Under the pieces are notes generated by a model. It was not told the origin of the DNA. It saw only the letters and a program-made list of their open reading frames with translations, and ran no database searches. The translations under genes and the position numbers were made by a program. A stretch of DNA of 64,000 nt from Thermoanaerobaculia bacterium (GTDB lineage: Bacteria; Acidobacteriota; Thermoanaerobaculia; Multivoradales; JAHEKO01): positions 1-64,000 of the forward strand of contig CAMYOG010000022.1 of assembly GCA_947259925.1 (NCBI GenBank), written 5' to 3'. Positions 8,861 through 16,410 of the stretch are shown here, piece after piece; positions within the stretch are counted from its first letter, which is position 1; the number at the start of each line of letters is the position of its first letter.

Positions 8861-9859
8861 TCAAGACTCGTCTCCGAGGCCAGGCACGAGAACGCTCGAG
8901 CCGGTGGTCTCGCGTGCTTCCAGAGCCCGGTGCGCTCGAGCGGCCTGTTCGAGATCGAAGAGACGCGGCGGCGGCGGTCGGAGGGTGCCGTCCTCGACCG
9001 CGGTGAACAGCTCCGCCGTAGCCGCGAGCAGGTCGTCGCGCTCGGCGACGTGCGGCGAGAGGCTCGGCCGGGTGACGTACGCGCACTTGGGTACCAGGCG
9101 GAGCAGCTCGAGCGGCTCGACCGGGCCCGAGGCGTTGCCGAAAGTGACCAGCAGACCGAACTTCGCCAGACTCTCGAGAGAGGCGTCGAACGTGCTCTTG
9201 CCGACGCCGTCGTAGACGACGTCGACGCCTCTTCCGTCGGTCAGCTCGAGGACCCCCTCGGCAACTCTGTCGGTGCCGACGATCACCTCATGGCAGCCGT
9301 TGCCTCGTGCGATCTCGGCCTTGGCCTCGCTGCCGACGACGCCGATGACCTTCGCCCCGAGCGCCCGCGCCCACTGGCAGACGAGGGTTCCGACCCCTCC
9401 CGCCGCCGCGTAGACCAGCACGCTCTGGCCGCCCTCGAGCCGCTTCGTGCGCCGCACCAGATACCGGGCGGTCAGCCCCTTGAGCATGATCGACGCGGCC
9501 AGGTGGTCGCTCACCGACTCGGGGAGGCTCACGAGCTTCTCCGCCGCGATCAGGCGGTGCGACGCATACGCCCCGAGGCTCATGGCGTAGGCGACCCGAT
9601 CGCCGACCCGGAAGTCGTCCACAGCCGGGCCGACCGCTTCGACGACGCCCGCGGCCTCCGAGCCGAGGATCGCCGGTAGCTCGCCGACCGGGTAGAGCCC
9701 CGATCGATGGTAGGTGTCGATGAAGTTGAGACCGATCGCCGTCTGCCGGAGCCTCACCTCGCCGGACCCCGGCTCTCCGATCTCCAGGCGCTCGACACGC
9801 ATCGCCTCCGGACCGCCGGTCTCGTGGAGGCGGACGACGGTAGCGCCGAGGGAGGCCAT
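8861..9859 (-). CDS. qor: NADPH:quinone oxidoreductase, zinc-independent MDR family
   Basis: A 332-residue medium-chain dehydrogenase/reductase of the quinone oxidoreductase (QOR/zeta-crystallin) type. The N-terminal GroES-like domain shows GLNFIDTYHRSGLYP, typical of QOR, with no catalytic or structural zinc cysteines. The Rossmann domain has VLVYAAAGGVGTLVCQWARALGAKVIG with the AAxGGVG nucleotide-binding turn. It is expected to reduce quinones with NADPH as electron donor. The ATG at 9859 (MASLGATVVRLHETGGPE) is chosen since the family begins there; the longer open frame extends into the next gene upstream. It lies 14 nt downstream of the small membrane protein gene and may belong to the formate dehydrogenase operon. 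Confidence 0.93.
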   Translation of the reverse strand: MASLGATVVRLHETGGPEAMRVERLEIGEPGSGEVRLRQTAIGLNFIDTYHRSGLYPVGELPAILGSEAAGVVEAVGPAVDDFRVGDRVAYAMSLGAYASHRLIAAEKLVSLPESVSDHLAASIMLKGLTARYLVRRTKRLEGGQSVLVYAAAGGVGTLVCQWARALGAKVIGVVGSEAKAEIARGNGCHEVIVGTDRVAEGVLELTDGRGVDVVYDGVGKSTFDASLESLAKFGLLVTFGNASGPVEPLELLRLVPKCAYVTRPSLSPHVAERDDLLAATAELFTAVEDGTLRPPPPRLFDLEQAARAHRALEARETTGSSVLVPGLGDES

Positions 9860-9873
9860 CAAACTCGACCGCC

Positions 9874-10041
9874 CTAGGGGCGCCGCCGCTTCAGCAGTGC
9901 CACGGCGCTGATCCCGAGCGCCAGCGTCCCCAGGCCGATCGCGACCCAGCCGAAGAGCGCCGGCGGGCCGTCGAGCGTCGTCGTCGCCAACTGAATCGTC
10001 ATCAGCGCCAGCAGGACGACCGGGTAGAGGGGACTGTTCAC
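9874..10041 (-). CDS. small 55-residue membrane protein downstream of formate dehydrogenase
   Basis: An ORF too short for most gene callers. It starts with GTG at 10041, only 12 nt after the FDH stop codon at 10054, with GGAGTAGGCTGGGG ahead of it. The product reads MNSPLYPVVLLALMTIQLAT, then a short loop TTLDGPPALF, a second helix GWVAIGLGTLALGISAVALL and a basic end KRRRP. Two transmembrane helices with a positively charged C-terminus predict both ends at the cytoplasmic side. It could anchor or tune the FDH complex at the membrane, but no homology is claimed. The position, start spacing and composition support a real gene. Confidence 0.6.
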   Translation of the reverse strand: MNSPLYPVVLLALMTIQLATTTLDGPPALFGWVAIGLGTLALGISAVALLKRRRP

Positions 10042-10053
10042 GATCGCCCCAGC

Positions 10054-12831
10054 CTACTCCACCGCCGCGAAGGCACCCGGAAAGACCCGCTCGGGAACCG
10101 AGTCGGGGACCGGCTCGAGCCGCGCCGCACACACCTTGTATTCGCCGGTGCCGGTGACCGCGTCGCCGGCGTCGGTGGTCAGGTAGTTGGTGCGGACGTC
10201 GGGGAAGTGGAACGGCATCCAGATGGCGTTCTTGCGCACCTGCCGCGAGAGCATCACCCGGGCGCGCACCCGGCCGCGGCGGGTGACGACGTCGACCTTC
10301 TGGCCGTCCTCGATGCCGAGCTTGCGGGCGTTCTTCGGATGGACCTCGACGAAGCCCTCGGGCTGCTTGTGGGCCAGCTGCTCGTTACGACGGGTCTGGG
10401 TGGCGGCGTTGTAGTGATAGAGCGTGCGCCCGGTCGATAGCACCAGCGGATACTCGACGTCCTCTTGCTCGAACGGCGGCCGGTACTCGACCGACACGAA
10501 CAGCCCCTTGCCGCGCAGGACGCCCCCTTTGTGCAGATACTCGCAGCTCGGCTCCTCGGGGCCGGTCACCGGCCACTGCATGCCGCCCTCGCGCTCGATC
10601 CGCTCGTGCGAGATGCCCCGGAACTTGGGCGACAGCGACGCCATCTCGGCGTAGATCTCACGCGGATGCTGGTAGTCGGGCTGCTCGAGCCCGGCCCGCT
10701 TCATGACCTCGAGCAGGATCTCCCAATCGGCGCGCGCCTGGCCGGGCGGCTCGACCGCTCTACGCACCCGCTGCACCCGGCGGTCCGAGTTCGTGAACAC
10801 GCCCTCCTTCTCGGCGAAGCAGGCGGCCGGCAAGACGACGTCGGCGTACCGGCACGACTCGTTGAAGAAGATGTCCTGAACGACCACGAAGTCGAGCTCG
10901 TTCATCGCCTCTTCCACCCGGCAGACGTTCGGCTCGGAGATGACGATGTCCTCGCCCAGCAGGTAGAGCGCCTTCAGCTGGCCGTCGGACATCGCCTTCA
11001 TCATCTCGTTCAGGTTGAGTCCGGTGGTCTCGCTCTGCTCGACTCCCCACGCCTCGGCAAACGCTCCCCTGACCTCCGGATCGCTGGCGTTCTGATAGCC
11101 CGGGTAGAAGACCGGCGTAGCCCCCGAGTCGTTGGCGCCCTGGACGTTGTTCTGGCCGCGCAGCGGGTTCATCCCGGCCGAGCGGACACCCAGGTGGCCG
11201 GTCATCAGGACCAGGTTCGAGAGCGCATAGACGTTGTCGGTGCCGGTCGTGTGCTCGGTGATGCCGAGGGTGTAGTAGATCCCCGCCTTCGGCGTCGCCG
11301 CGTACGCCCGGGCGACCTCGCGGATCGTCTCGGCCGGCACACCGGTCACCTCTGCGGCCTCCTCCGGCGGGTAGCGCAGAGCAGTCTCGCGGACCTTGTC
11401 GAAATCCTCGGTGTTCTCGGCGATCCAGTCGGTCGCCTCGAGGCCTTCACTCACGATCACGTGGGCCATGGCGTTCAGCAGCCAGACGTCGGTGCCCGGC
11501 TTGAGCTGCAGGTGCCAGTCGGCGATCTCGGTCATCCAGATCTTGCGAGGATCGGCGACCGCCAGCCGGGCACCGCGCTGGACGGCCAGCTTCATCTCCA
11601 TCGCGATGATCGGATGCGCTTCGCTGGTGTTGGAGCCGGTTACGAACAGGAAGTCGGCGTCACGAATCTCCGGGATGGAGTTGGTCATCGCCCCGGCTCC
11701 GTACGTGGTCACCAGACCGGCGACCGTGGGGGCGTGTCACGTGGCGGCGCATTGATGGATGTTGTGGGTACCGAACGCCGCCCGCGCCATCTTCTGCATC
11801 AGGTAGTTCTCTTCACCCGTGCAGCGGCTCGAGCTGATGAAGGCGAGCGCGTCGTTACCGTGCTTGGCGGCCGCGGCCTGGAGGCCCCGGACCGTCCGGT
11901 CGAGCGCCTCGTCCCAGGTGGCCTCGCGCAGGCCGCCTCCCGGGTCGCGCACCAGCGGCACCGTCAGCCGGTCCTCGTGATGGATGAAGTCGTTGGCGAA
12001 GCGGCCCTTGACGCACAGGTTGCCGTCGTTGACCGTCGTCCCGGGCGGCGGGCTGGTCACCTTGACTACCTGATTCGCCTCGGTATCGACATTCAGATCG
12101 ATCTGGCAGCCGACGCCACAGAAATTACACGTCGTCCGGACCTTGTCGAGCTCGCGCTCGGGCTTGCCGTACTCGAGCGCCGCCTTCTCGGTCATCGCCC
12201 CGGTCGGGCAGACGTCGACGCAGCCGCCGCACAGCTCGCAGGTGGTGTCGGTGAGCGACCGGGCGTCGGCGGTGGTGATGGTCGTGTGCGCACCGCGGCC
12301 GGCGAGGGTGATCGCGCTCACCGCCTCGACCTGGTCGCAGTAGCGGGTACAGAGGCTACACAGGATGCACCGGTCGGGACGGAACGAGATGAACTTGTTG
12401 ACGTCGTCCGGGCGCCCGGCGCGCTGCTTCGCCAACGTCGTCCAGTCGCCGGCGGTACCGTAGCGCTCGGCCAGCTCGTGCACGTGCGACGGATTGTTGT
12501 CCTCCATCACGTCGCGGTCGTGGATCGTGTCGGCGAGGTGCAGCGACAGGATGAACTCCCGATTCCGCTGCACGCGCGCGGTCTGCGTCCGCACCACCTG
12601 GCCCGGCGCCGCCTTGAACGAGCAGGCCGGCTGCATCAGACGCGAGCCCTCGACCTCGACCAGGCACATCCGGCAGGCACCGGCCGGCGTCAGCCGTGGG
12701 TCGTAGCAGAGCGTCGGGATCTCGACGTCGGCGCGCTTCGCCGCCTCGAGCAGGGTCTCACCCGGCTCAAACGAGATCTCGTTGCCGTCGATGATGACGA
12801 ATTCGGACACTTTGGCCCGTGAGTATGCCAT
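10054..12831 (-). CDS. fdhA: selenocysteine-containing formate dehydrogenase, alpha subunit
   Basis: A 925-residue Mo/W-bisPGD enzyme oxidising formate to CO2 and passing electrons to the NuoEF-like partner encoded upstream. Cofactor sites in order: [2Fe-2S] Cys42/53/56/70; two ferredoxin-type [4Fe-4S] sets, Cys155/158/161/165 and Cys198/201/204/208; a molybdopterin-proximal [4Fe-4S], Cys235/238/242/273; then the catalytic residue in the HQCAAT-U-HAPTVAGL context. That residue, codon 365, is an in-frame TGA at 11739-11737 followed by a SECIS-like hairpin, so it is read as selenocysteine. Without readthrough the ORF splits in two (10054-11712 and 11737-12831), neither complete. The NuoG-type His/Cys [4Fe-4S] ligands expected near residues 95-120 are missing. 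The start MAYSRAKVSEF lacks a Shine-Dalgarno; GTG at codon 8 is an alternative. Confidence 0.93.
11707..11739 (-). promoter_or_regulatory. UGA codon and bacterial SECIS element in fdhA
   Basis: On the minus strand the UGA (11739-11737) is followed 11 nt later by a seven-pair stem GGUCGCC/GGUGACC (11725-11719 with 11713-11707, one G-U pair) closing a five-nt loop GGUCU. The loop begins 22 nt from the U of UGA, the same position as the GGUC loop of the E. coli fdhF SECIS bound by SelB (from memory of that element). The stem is seen in the sequence; its function is inferred from position and loop identity. Confidence 0.85.
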
Positions 12832-12849
12832 GGGAAGGTGCGTGGGCCG

Positions 12850-13020
12850 GGGCGGGGGCGACCGGCAGGTACCCCACCGTGGCTGTCTAGCGCCCTTCTG
12901 AACGGGAGTCACGCGGAAGCCTCGCCAGACGGCAAGGCCTGGCGAGTCTTCGCTTTCGATAGCTGAGTGGGGCGCTAGCCTTTAGGCCCCGGCCGGGGCA
13001 CCTGCCGGTCGCCCACGCCC
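12850..13020 (-). promoter_or_regulatory. 170-nt nested inverted-repeat leader of fdhA
   Basis: Outer arms 12851-12870 and 13000-13019 are complementary at 19 of 20 positions (core GGCGACCGGCAGGT). Inside lie a 9-nt pair (CTAGCGCCC 12887-12895 with GGGCGCTAG 12970-12978), an 8-nt pair (CTCGCCAG 12921-12928 with CTGGCGAG 12939-12946), and a 14-nt local palindrome GCCCCGGCCGGGGC (12986-12999). All share nearly the same centre. As RNA this gives a long branched structure ending about 19 nt before the fdhA ATG, which has no clear Shine-Dalgarno. The stop codon of the upstream small gene lies in the 5' half. It may be a structured regulatory leader or a palindromic repeat element. Confidence 0.65.
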
Positions 13021-13241
13021 CTACCGTCTTCTCCCATCTGCTCGGCAGCCAAGAGCGCCGCTCCATCGGCAAGTCGTGTCAACCGGCAACGAACCAGGGA
13101 ACCCGTGTCAAATCGCCAGACTTCGTCGGGATCGTCCTTCACGGAATCGACGCGAAAGACCCCTTCAGAGATCTCGGTGGCCTCTACGGGCCGATAGACG
13201 TCGACCGCCTCCTCAAGGAGTTCCACGTAGATCTCAGTCAA
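12975..13241 (-). CDS. small 88-residue acidic protein between the FDH subunit genes
   Basis: A short gene starting 5 nt after the stop of the NuoEF-like gene, most likely at TTG 13241 (product begins TEIYVELLEEAVDVYRPV). The pattern VELLEEAVDVYRPVEA, then GVFRV and DEVWRFDTGSLVRCR, resembles a widespread family of small uncharacterised proteins beginning with a WVxLLxEGVDVWRP-type motif. The last dozen residues (GDRQVPRPGPKG) are encoded inside the outer arm of the downstream inverted repeat and may not be conserved. Nothing shows a catalytic site. Location suggests co-expression with formate dehydrogenase, but membership of the complex is not established. Confidence 0.65.
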   Translation of the reverse strand: MTEIYVELLEEAVDVYRPVEATEISEGVFRVDSVKDDPDEVWRFDTGSLVRCRLTRLADGAALLAAEQMGEDGRGVGDRQVPRPGPKG

Positions 13242-13246
13242 GGCGC

Positions 13247-14761
13247 CTAGTGACCGAACTCGTCCGGGAAGTACTTCATCGCGCTGGTGAGTGGGAGAGC
13301 CGCCGCCTGTCCCAGGCCGCAGATGCTCGCCTCGCACATCCCCCACGAGACGTCGTCGACGAACTCCAGGGTCTTCGGGTCTCGACCCTCGGCCAGATAG
13401 CGCTCGAGAGTCTGGCGCAGGATCTGGGTGCCTATGCGGCAGGGTGCGCATTGGCCGCACGACTCATCCTCGAAGAAGATCGCCTGGGTGAGCGCGGCTT
13501 CGACCATGTCGACGGTGTCGTTGAGCACCACGACCCCGGCCGAGCCGAGCATGCTCCCTTCCTCGGCCAGCGCCGCGAAGTCCATCGCGATGCCGGTCCG
13601 GTCGGCGGGCAGGAAGCCCGACGACGCGCCGCCGGGCGAGAACGCCTTGAGGGTGCCGTCGACGCCCCCGGCCAGCTCCAGGAGCTCCTCCATCGACACG
13701 CCCATCGGCACCTCGTAGACCCCCGGCTGCCGAACATGGCCCGACATGCAGTAGAGCTTCGAGCCGGGCTGGGTGCGGCCGACGCTCTCGAACCAGTCGC
13801 CGCCGCGATTCAGGATCGCCGGCACGCAGGCGATCGACTCGACGTTCTGGATCAGCGTCGGCTTGCCGCGGAAGCCGTGCTCGACCGGGAACGGGGGCTT
13901 CATGCGCGGCATGCCGCGCTTGCCCTCGAGCGCCTCGAGGAGTGCGGTCTCCTCACCGCAGATGTAGGCTCCGTGCCCGTCGTGAAAGTGCCACTCGACA
14001 CTCTCGTCGAGCACGCCCAGGCCGCGCGCCTCGTCGAGAGCCGCCATCAGATCACGCTTCACCCGGCCGAACTCACCGCGAACATAGATGTAGATCGCCC
14101 CGGCCTCGAGCGCCAAGGCGGCGATCGCCAGGCCCTCGATGACCAGGTGCGGCCGGCGCAGGATCACTTCGCGGTCCTTGAACGTGCCCGGCTCGCCCTC
14201 GTCGGCGTTCAACACGACGTAGCGCTCGGTCTCGGCTTGCTGCCGGACGGCGCGCCACTTGATGTGAGCCGGGAAACCGGCACCGCCGCGGCCGGTCAGG
14301 CCGGACGTCTCGAGCTGCTCGACCACCCACTCCGGCCCCTTCTCGGCCGCCTTCGCCACCGCCGTGTAGCCGGTCGGATCGGGAGCCGCGAGATCGATCG
14401 CCTGATCCGGACTGCTCGGCGACAGCGCACAGTCGGCCAGCGGCGGCTCGTCGCTCGGGTCCCAGAAGGCGGGCGCCATGTCGCAGCGCCCGAGACAGGC
14501 GGTGAAACAGGACTTCTTGCCCTCGGCGTCGTAGCGCGCCTTGAGCCCATCGCTATCGGCCAGCTTGCACGACAGTCCCTGGCAGACGCGCACCCCGGCA
14601 TCGGGATCGGCGAGCAGGTGATAAAACGTGCCGACGCCGTAGATGTCGGCTTCCGGAACGCCGGTCTCGCGATGGATCTCCTTCGATACCCCGGGGCGCA
14701 GACCGCCCCTGTCGTGCAGCAGATCGAGGATCGCTTCGCGCCGCGCGCCCTTCTTCTCCAC
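13247..14761 (-). CDS. NAD(P)H diaphorase subunit, NuoE-NuoF (FdsG-FdsB) fusion
   Basis: About 504 residues joining two complex-I-like modules. The N-terminal thioredoxin-like NuoE/FdsG domain carries a [2Fe-2S] set Cys60/65 (CQGLSC) and Cys89/93 (CLGRC). The NuoF/FdsB domain has the FMN/NADH glycine-rich loop GLTGRGGAGFPAHIKW, NADEGEPGTFKDREV, and [4Fe-4S] ligands ESCGQCAPCRIGT with a final Cys in SICGLG. It would pass electrons from the FDH catalytic subunit to NAD+, making an NAD-linked soluble formate dehydrogenase. The start is uncertain: GTG at 14761 leads into the family, while a TTG at 14827 without a ribosome binding site gives 22 more residues. It is first in a minus-strand operon. 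Confidence 0.9.
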   Translation of the reverse strand: MEKKGARREAILDLLHDRGGLRPGVSKEIHRETGVPEADIYGVGTFYHLLADPDAGVRVCQGLSCKLADSDGLKARYDAEGKKSCFTACLGRCDMAPAFWDPSDEPPLADCALSPSSPDQAIDLAAPDPTGYTAVAKAAEKGPEWVVEQLETSGLTGRGGAGFPAHIKWRAVRQQAETERYVVLNADEGEPGTFKDREVILRRPHLVIEGLAIAALALEAGAIYIYVRGEFGRVKRDLMAALDEARGLGVLDESVEWHFHDGHGAYICGEETALLEALEGKRGMPRMKPPFPVEHGFRGKPTLIQNVESIACVPAILNRGGDWFESVGRTQPGSKLYCMSGHVRQPGVYEVPMGVSMEELLELAGGVDGTLKAFSPGGASSGFLPADRTGIAMDFAALAEEGSMLGSAGVVVLNDTVDMVEAALTQAIFFEDESCGQCAPCRIGTQILRQTLERYLAEGRDPKTLEFVDDVSWGMCEASICGLGQAAALPLTSAMKYFPDEFGH

Positions 14762-14842
14762 GTCGGGAAAGTCTACACGGCCACCCGAACCCTCCCGGCG
14801 GATCGACCGTACAAGAGACAAACCCAACTGCGGAGGATCGTC

Positions 14843-15817
14843 ATGCGTCCCAGGATCGCTTCAGCACTTCTCGTCCTGCTGCTCACCGGAGCCGCCGCCG
14901 CCGTCGGCGCGTCCGAGCGGGTCATGGCGCCGCCCGAGCGCGCCTACTCCCCCTTCAGCGACGATCCGCACCGGCAGTTCGACTTCTGGATCGGCGAGTG
15001 GGACGTCATTCTGCGGATGCAGCAAGAGGATCTCTCGTTCCAGGACACGATCCGCTCGCGCGCGAGCATCTACTCGATTCTCGACGGCAAGGCGATCCTC
15101 GAGCTCTGGGACTCCGGGCCGATCAAGGGGTACAGCCTCCGCTACTACGATCCGAGCAAGGAGAAGTGGGTGCTCTGGCTCGACTGGCCGAGCGCCAACC
15201 GGGCCAACAAGTCGGTCCTCGAGGGCGAGTTCCGGCACGGCCGGGGCGATTTCCACACCAGCTTCACCAACGCCGAGGGGACCGAGCTACACGGGCGCTA
15301 CTCGTTCAACGACATCACGCCGTTCTCGCTCCGCTGGGACGACCTCTGGTCGAAGGATGGCGGCAAGAGCTGGGCCCACAACTGGCGTATGGAGTGGAGC
15401 CGGCGGGCGGTCGACCCCGAATGGCCGATCGCCCGCGATCGGGTTCCGACCTTCGTCGACGGCAGTCGCTGCGACGACCCGGCGTTCCGCCCCTACGAGG
15501 CCCTGGTCGGCTCGTGGCGTAGCGACGGCGCGGCTCTCGACGCCTACCGGGTGCTGGACGGCTGCGCGGTGATGGCGTTCTTCGAGCAGGGTGCGACCGA
15601 GGAGTTCCTGATCTTCACCTGGGTCGGCGCCAAAGAGCGCTGGGAGGTCGACGTCGTCGACCAGCGGCGCGACTCGCCGCTCGCCCGCTATGCGTCGTCC
15701 GAGAGCTGGTCGGAGATGACCTCCGAAGCCGGTGACGAGATCGCCTTCACGGTCGACGCCGCGTCTCTGGCCTACCGTCGAGGCGATCGCAGCACGACAC
15801 TCGACCGCGCCGATTAG
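14843..15817 (+). CDS. secreted GEW-motif (DUF1579-like) protein
   Basis: A 324-residue exported protein. Signal peptide MRPRIASALLVLLLTGAAAA with cleavage near VGA-SE. The mature protein opens with HRQFDFWIGEWDVILRMQQ, the repeated signature of DUF1579/lipocalin-like proteins, and contains SLRYYDPSKEKWVLWLDWP and WSKDGGKSWAHNWRMEW. A second, weaker copy of the barrel may begin at PYEALVGSWRSDGAALDAY. GGAGG at 14832-14836 positions the ATG. It is divergent from the FDH operon. It is paralogous to the frameshifted gene at 8252-8790, so the FDH locus is flanked by two members of one family. The biochemical role is unknown; a hydrophobic ligand is a guess. Confidence 0.8.
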   Translation: MRPRIASALLVLLLTGAAAAVGASERVMAPPERAYSPFSDDPHRQFDFWIGEWDVILRMQQEDLSFQDTIRSRASIYSILDGKAILELWDSGPIKGYSLRYYDPSKEKWVLWLDWPSANRANKSVLEGEFRHGRGDFHTSFTNAEGTELHGRYSFNDITPFSLRWDDLWSKDGGKSWAHNWRMEWSRRAVDPEWPIARDRVPTFVDGSRCDDPAFRPYEALVGSWRSDGAALDAYRVLDGCAVMAFFEQGATEEFLIFTWVGAKERWEVDVVDQRRDSPLARYASSESWSEMTSEAGDEIAFTVDAASLAYRRGDRSTTLDRAD

Positions 15818-16376
15818 AAGCCCAACTCTCGGCGAAGTAGATCGCCGGCTCGAACAGCGACGCCCAGGGCAGCTTGCCGAAGCTCTGATGCGCCGCCTCG
15901 ACGGCGGCCATGAACCCGGGTACCAGCGCGGTGCGGCCGCTCGGAGCGGCGTTCGGGATGGTCAGTGGGTCGGTCTCTCCGAGCGGGGTGTTGTACTCGC
16001 CGTTGACGAACTTCACCTCGTGCCGGATCGGGCTGCAGTGGACCATCGACAGGATGCCGGCAAAGCTGACCCAGCTACCGGCGGCGAGCACCACCTCGGT
16101 CAGGGACGTCACCAGCGCGGCGTCGGCGGCGCTACCGCCCTGGCGGAGCACTTCGACACCGGCCCGGACCGCCAGCGCGCCGTTGGTCGCGACCACCATC
16201 CCCTCGCGCCCCTCGGCCTGCGGCTTGTCGGGCGGACTGTTCCGGTTCAGATCGGTGTGTCTCGTAAGCTCGTCCGCCGGCCAGCTTTCCGGCGACAGAT
16301 CGACCTGGGCACCGACAGCGCCGGGCCCGCCCAGCGTCGCCAGGAGGCTCGCCCAGATTGCCAGTGCGATCGTCAG
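15747..16376 (-). pseudogene. truncated gamma-glutamyltransferase remnant
   Basis: The minus-strand frame holds the N-terminal part of a gamma-glutamyltranspeptidase: a signal-like hydrophobic stretch, then MVVATNGALAVRAGVEVLRQ, GGSAADAALVTSLTEVVL, PSGRTALVPGFMAAVEAAH and LPWASLFEPAIYFAES. Similarity stops at about 15820 and the frame ends at 15747 inside the 3' end of the convergent secreted-protein gene. A normal enzyme has about 550 residues; the small subunit with the nucleophilic Thr is absent. No ATG, GTG or TTG lies at the expected start (CTG at 16376 is the nearest candidate). Loss of both a start and the catalytic half marks it as a deletion remnant. Confidence 0.75.
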
Positions 16377-16410
16377 GTAGGAGGCCGCGACCGGCGCTCG
16401 GCCTTCGCTC

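Noticed and set aside
11737-11739. The TGA as a true stop, giving a 364-residue truncated FDH fragment and a separate downstream gene
   Set aside because: The frame is continuous across it, the position is the catalytic Sec site, and a SECIS-like hairpin follows; the second part lacks its own ribosome site and begins mid-domain.
10465-12822. 785-codon plus-strand open frame opposite fdhA, and a 913-codon one at 13076-15817
   Set aside because: High-GC shadows: they run antisense to clearly coding FDH genes and show no family features. Only the 14843-15817 part of the second is a real gene.
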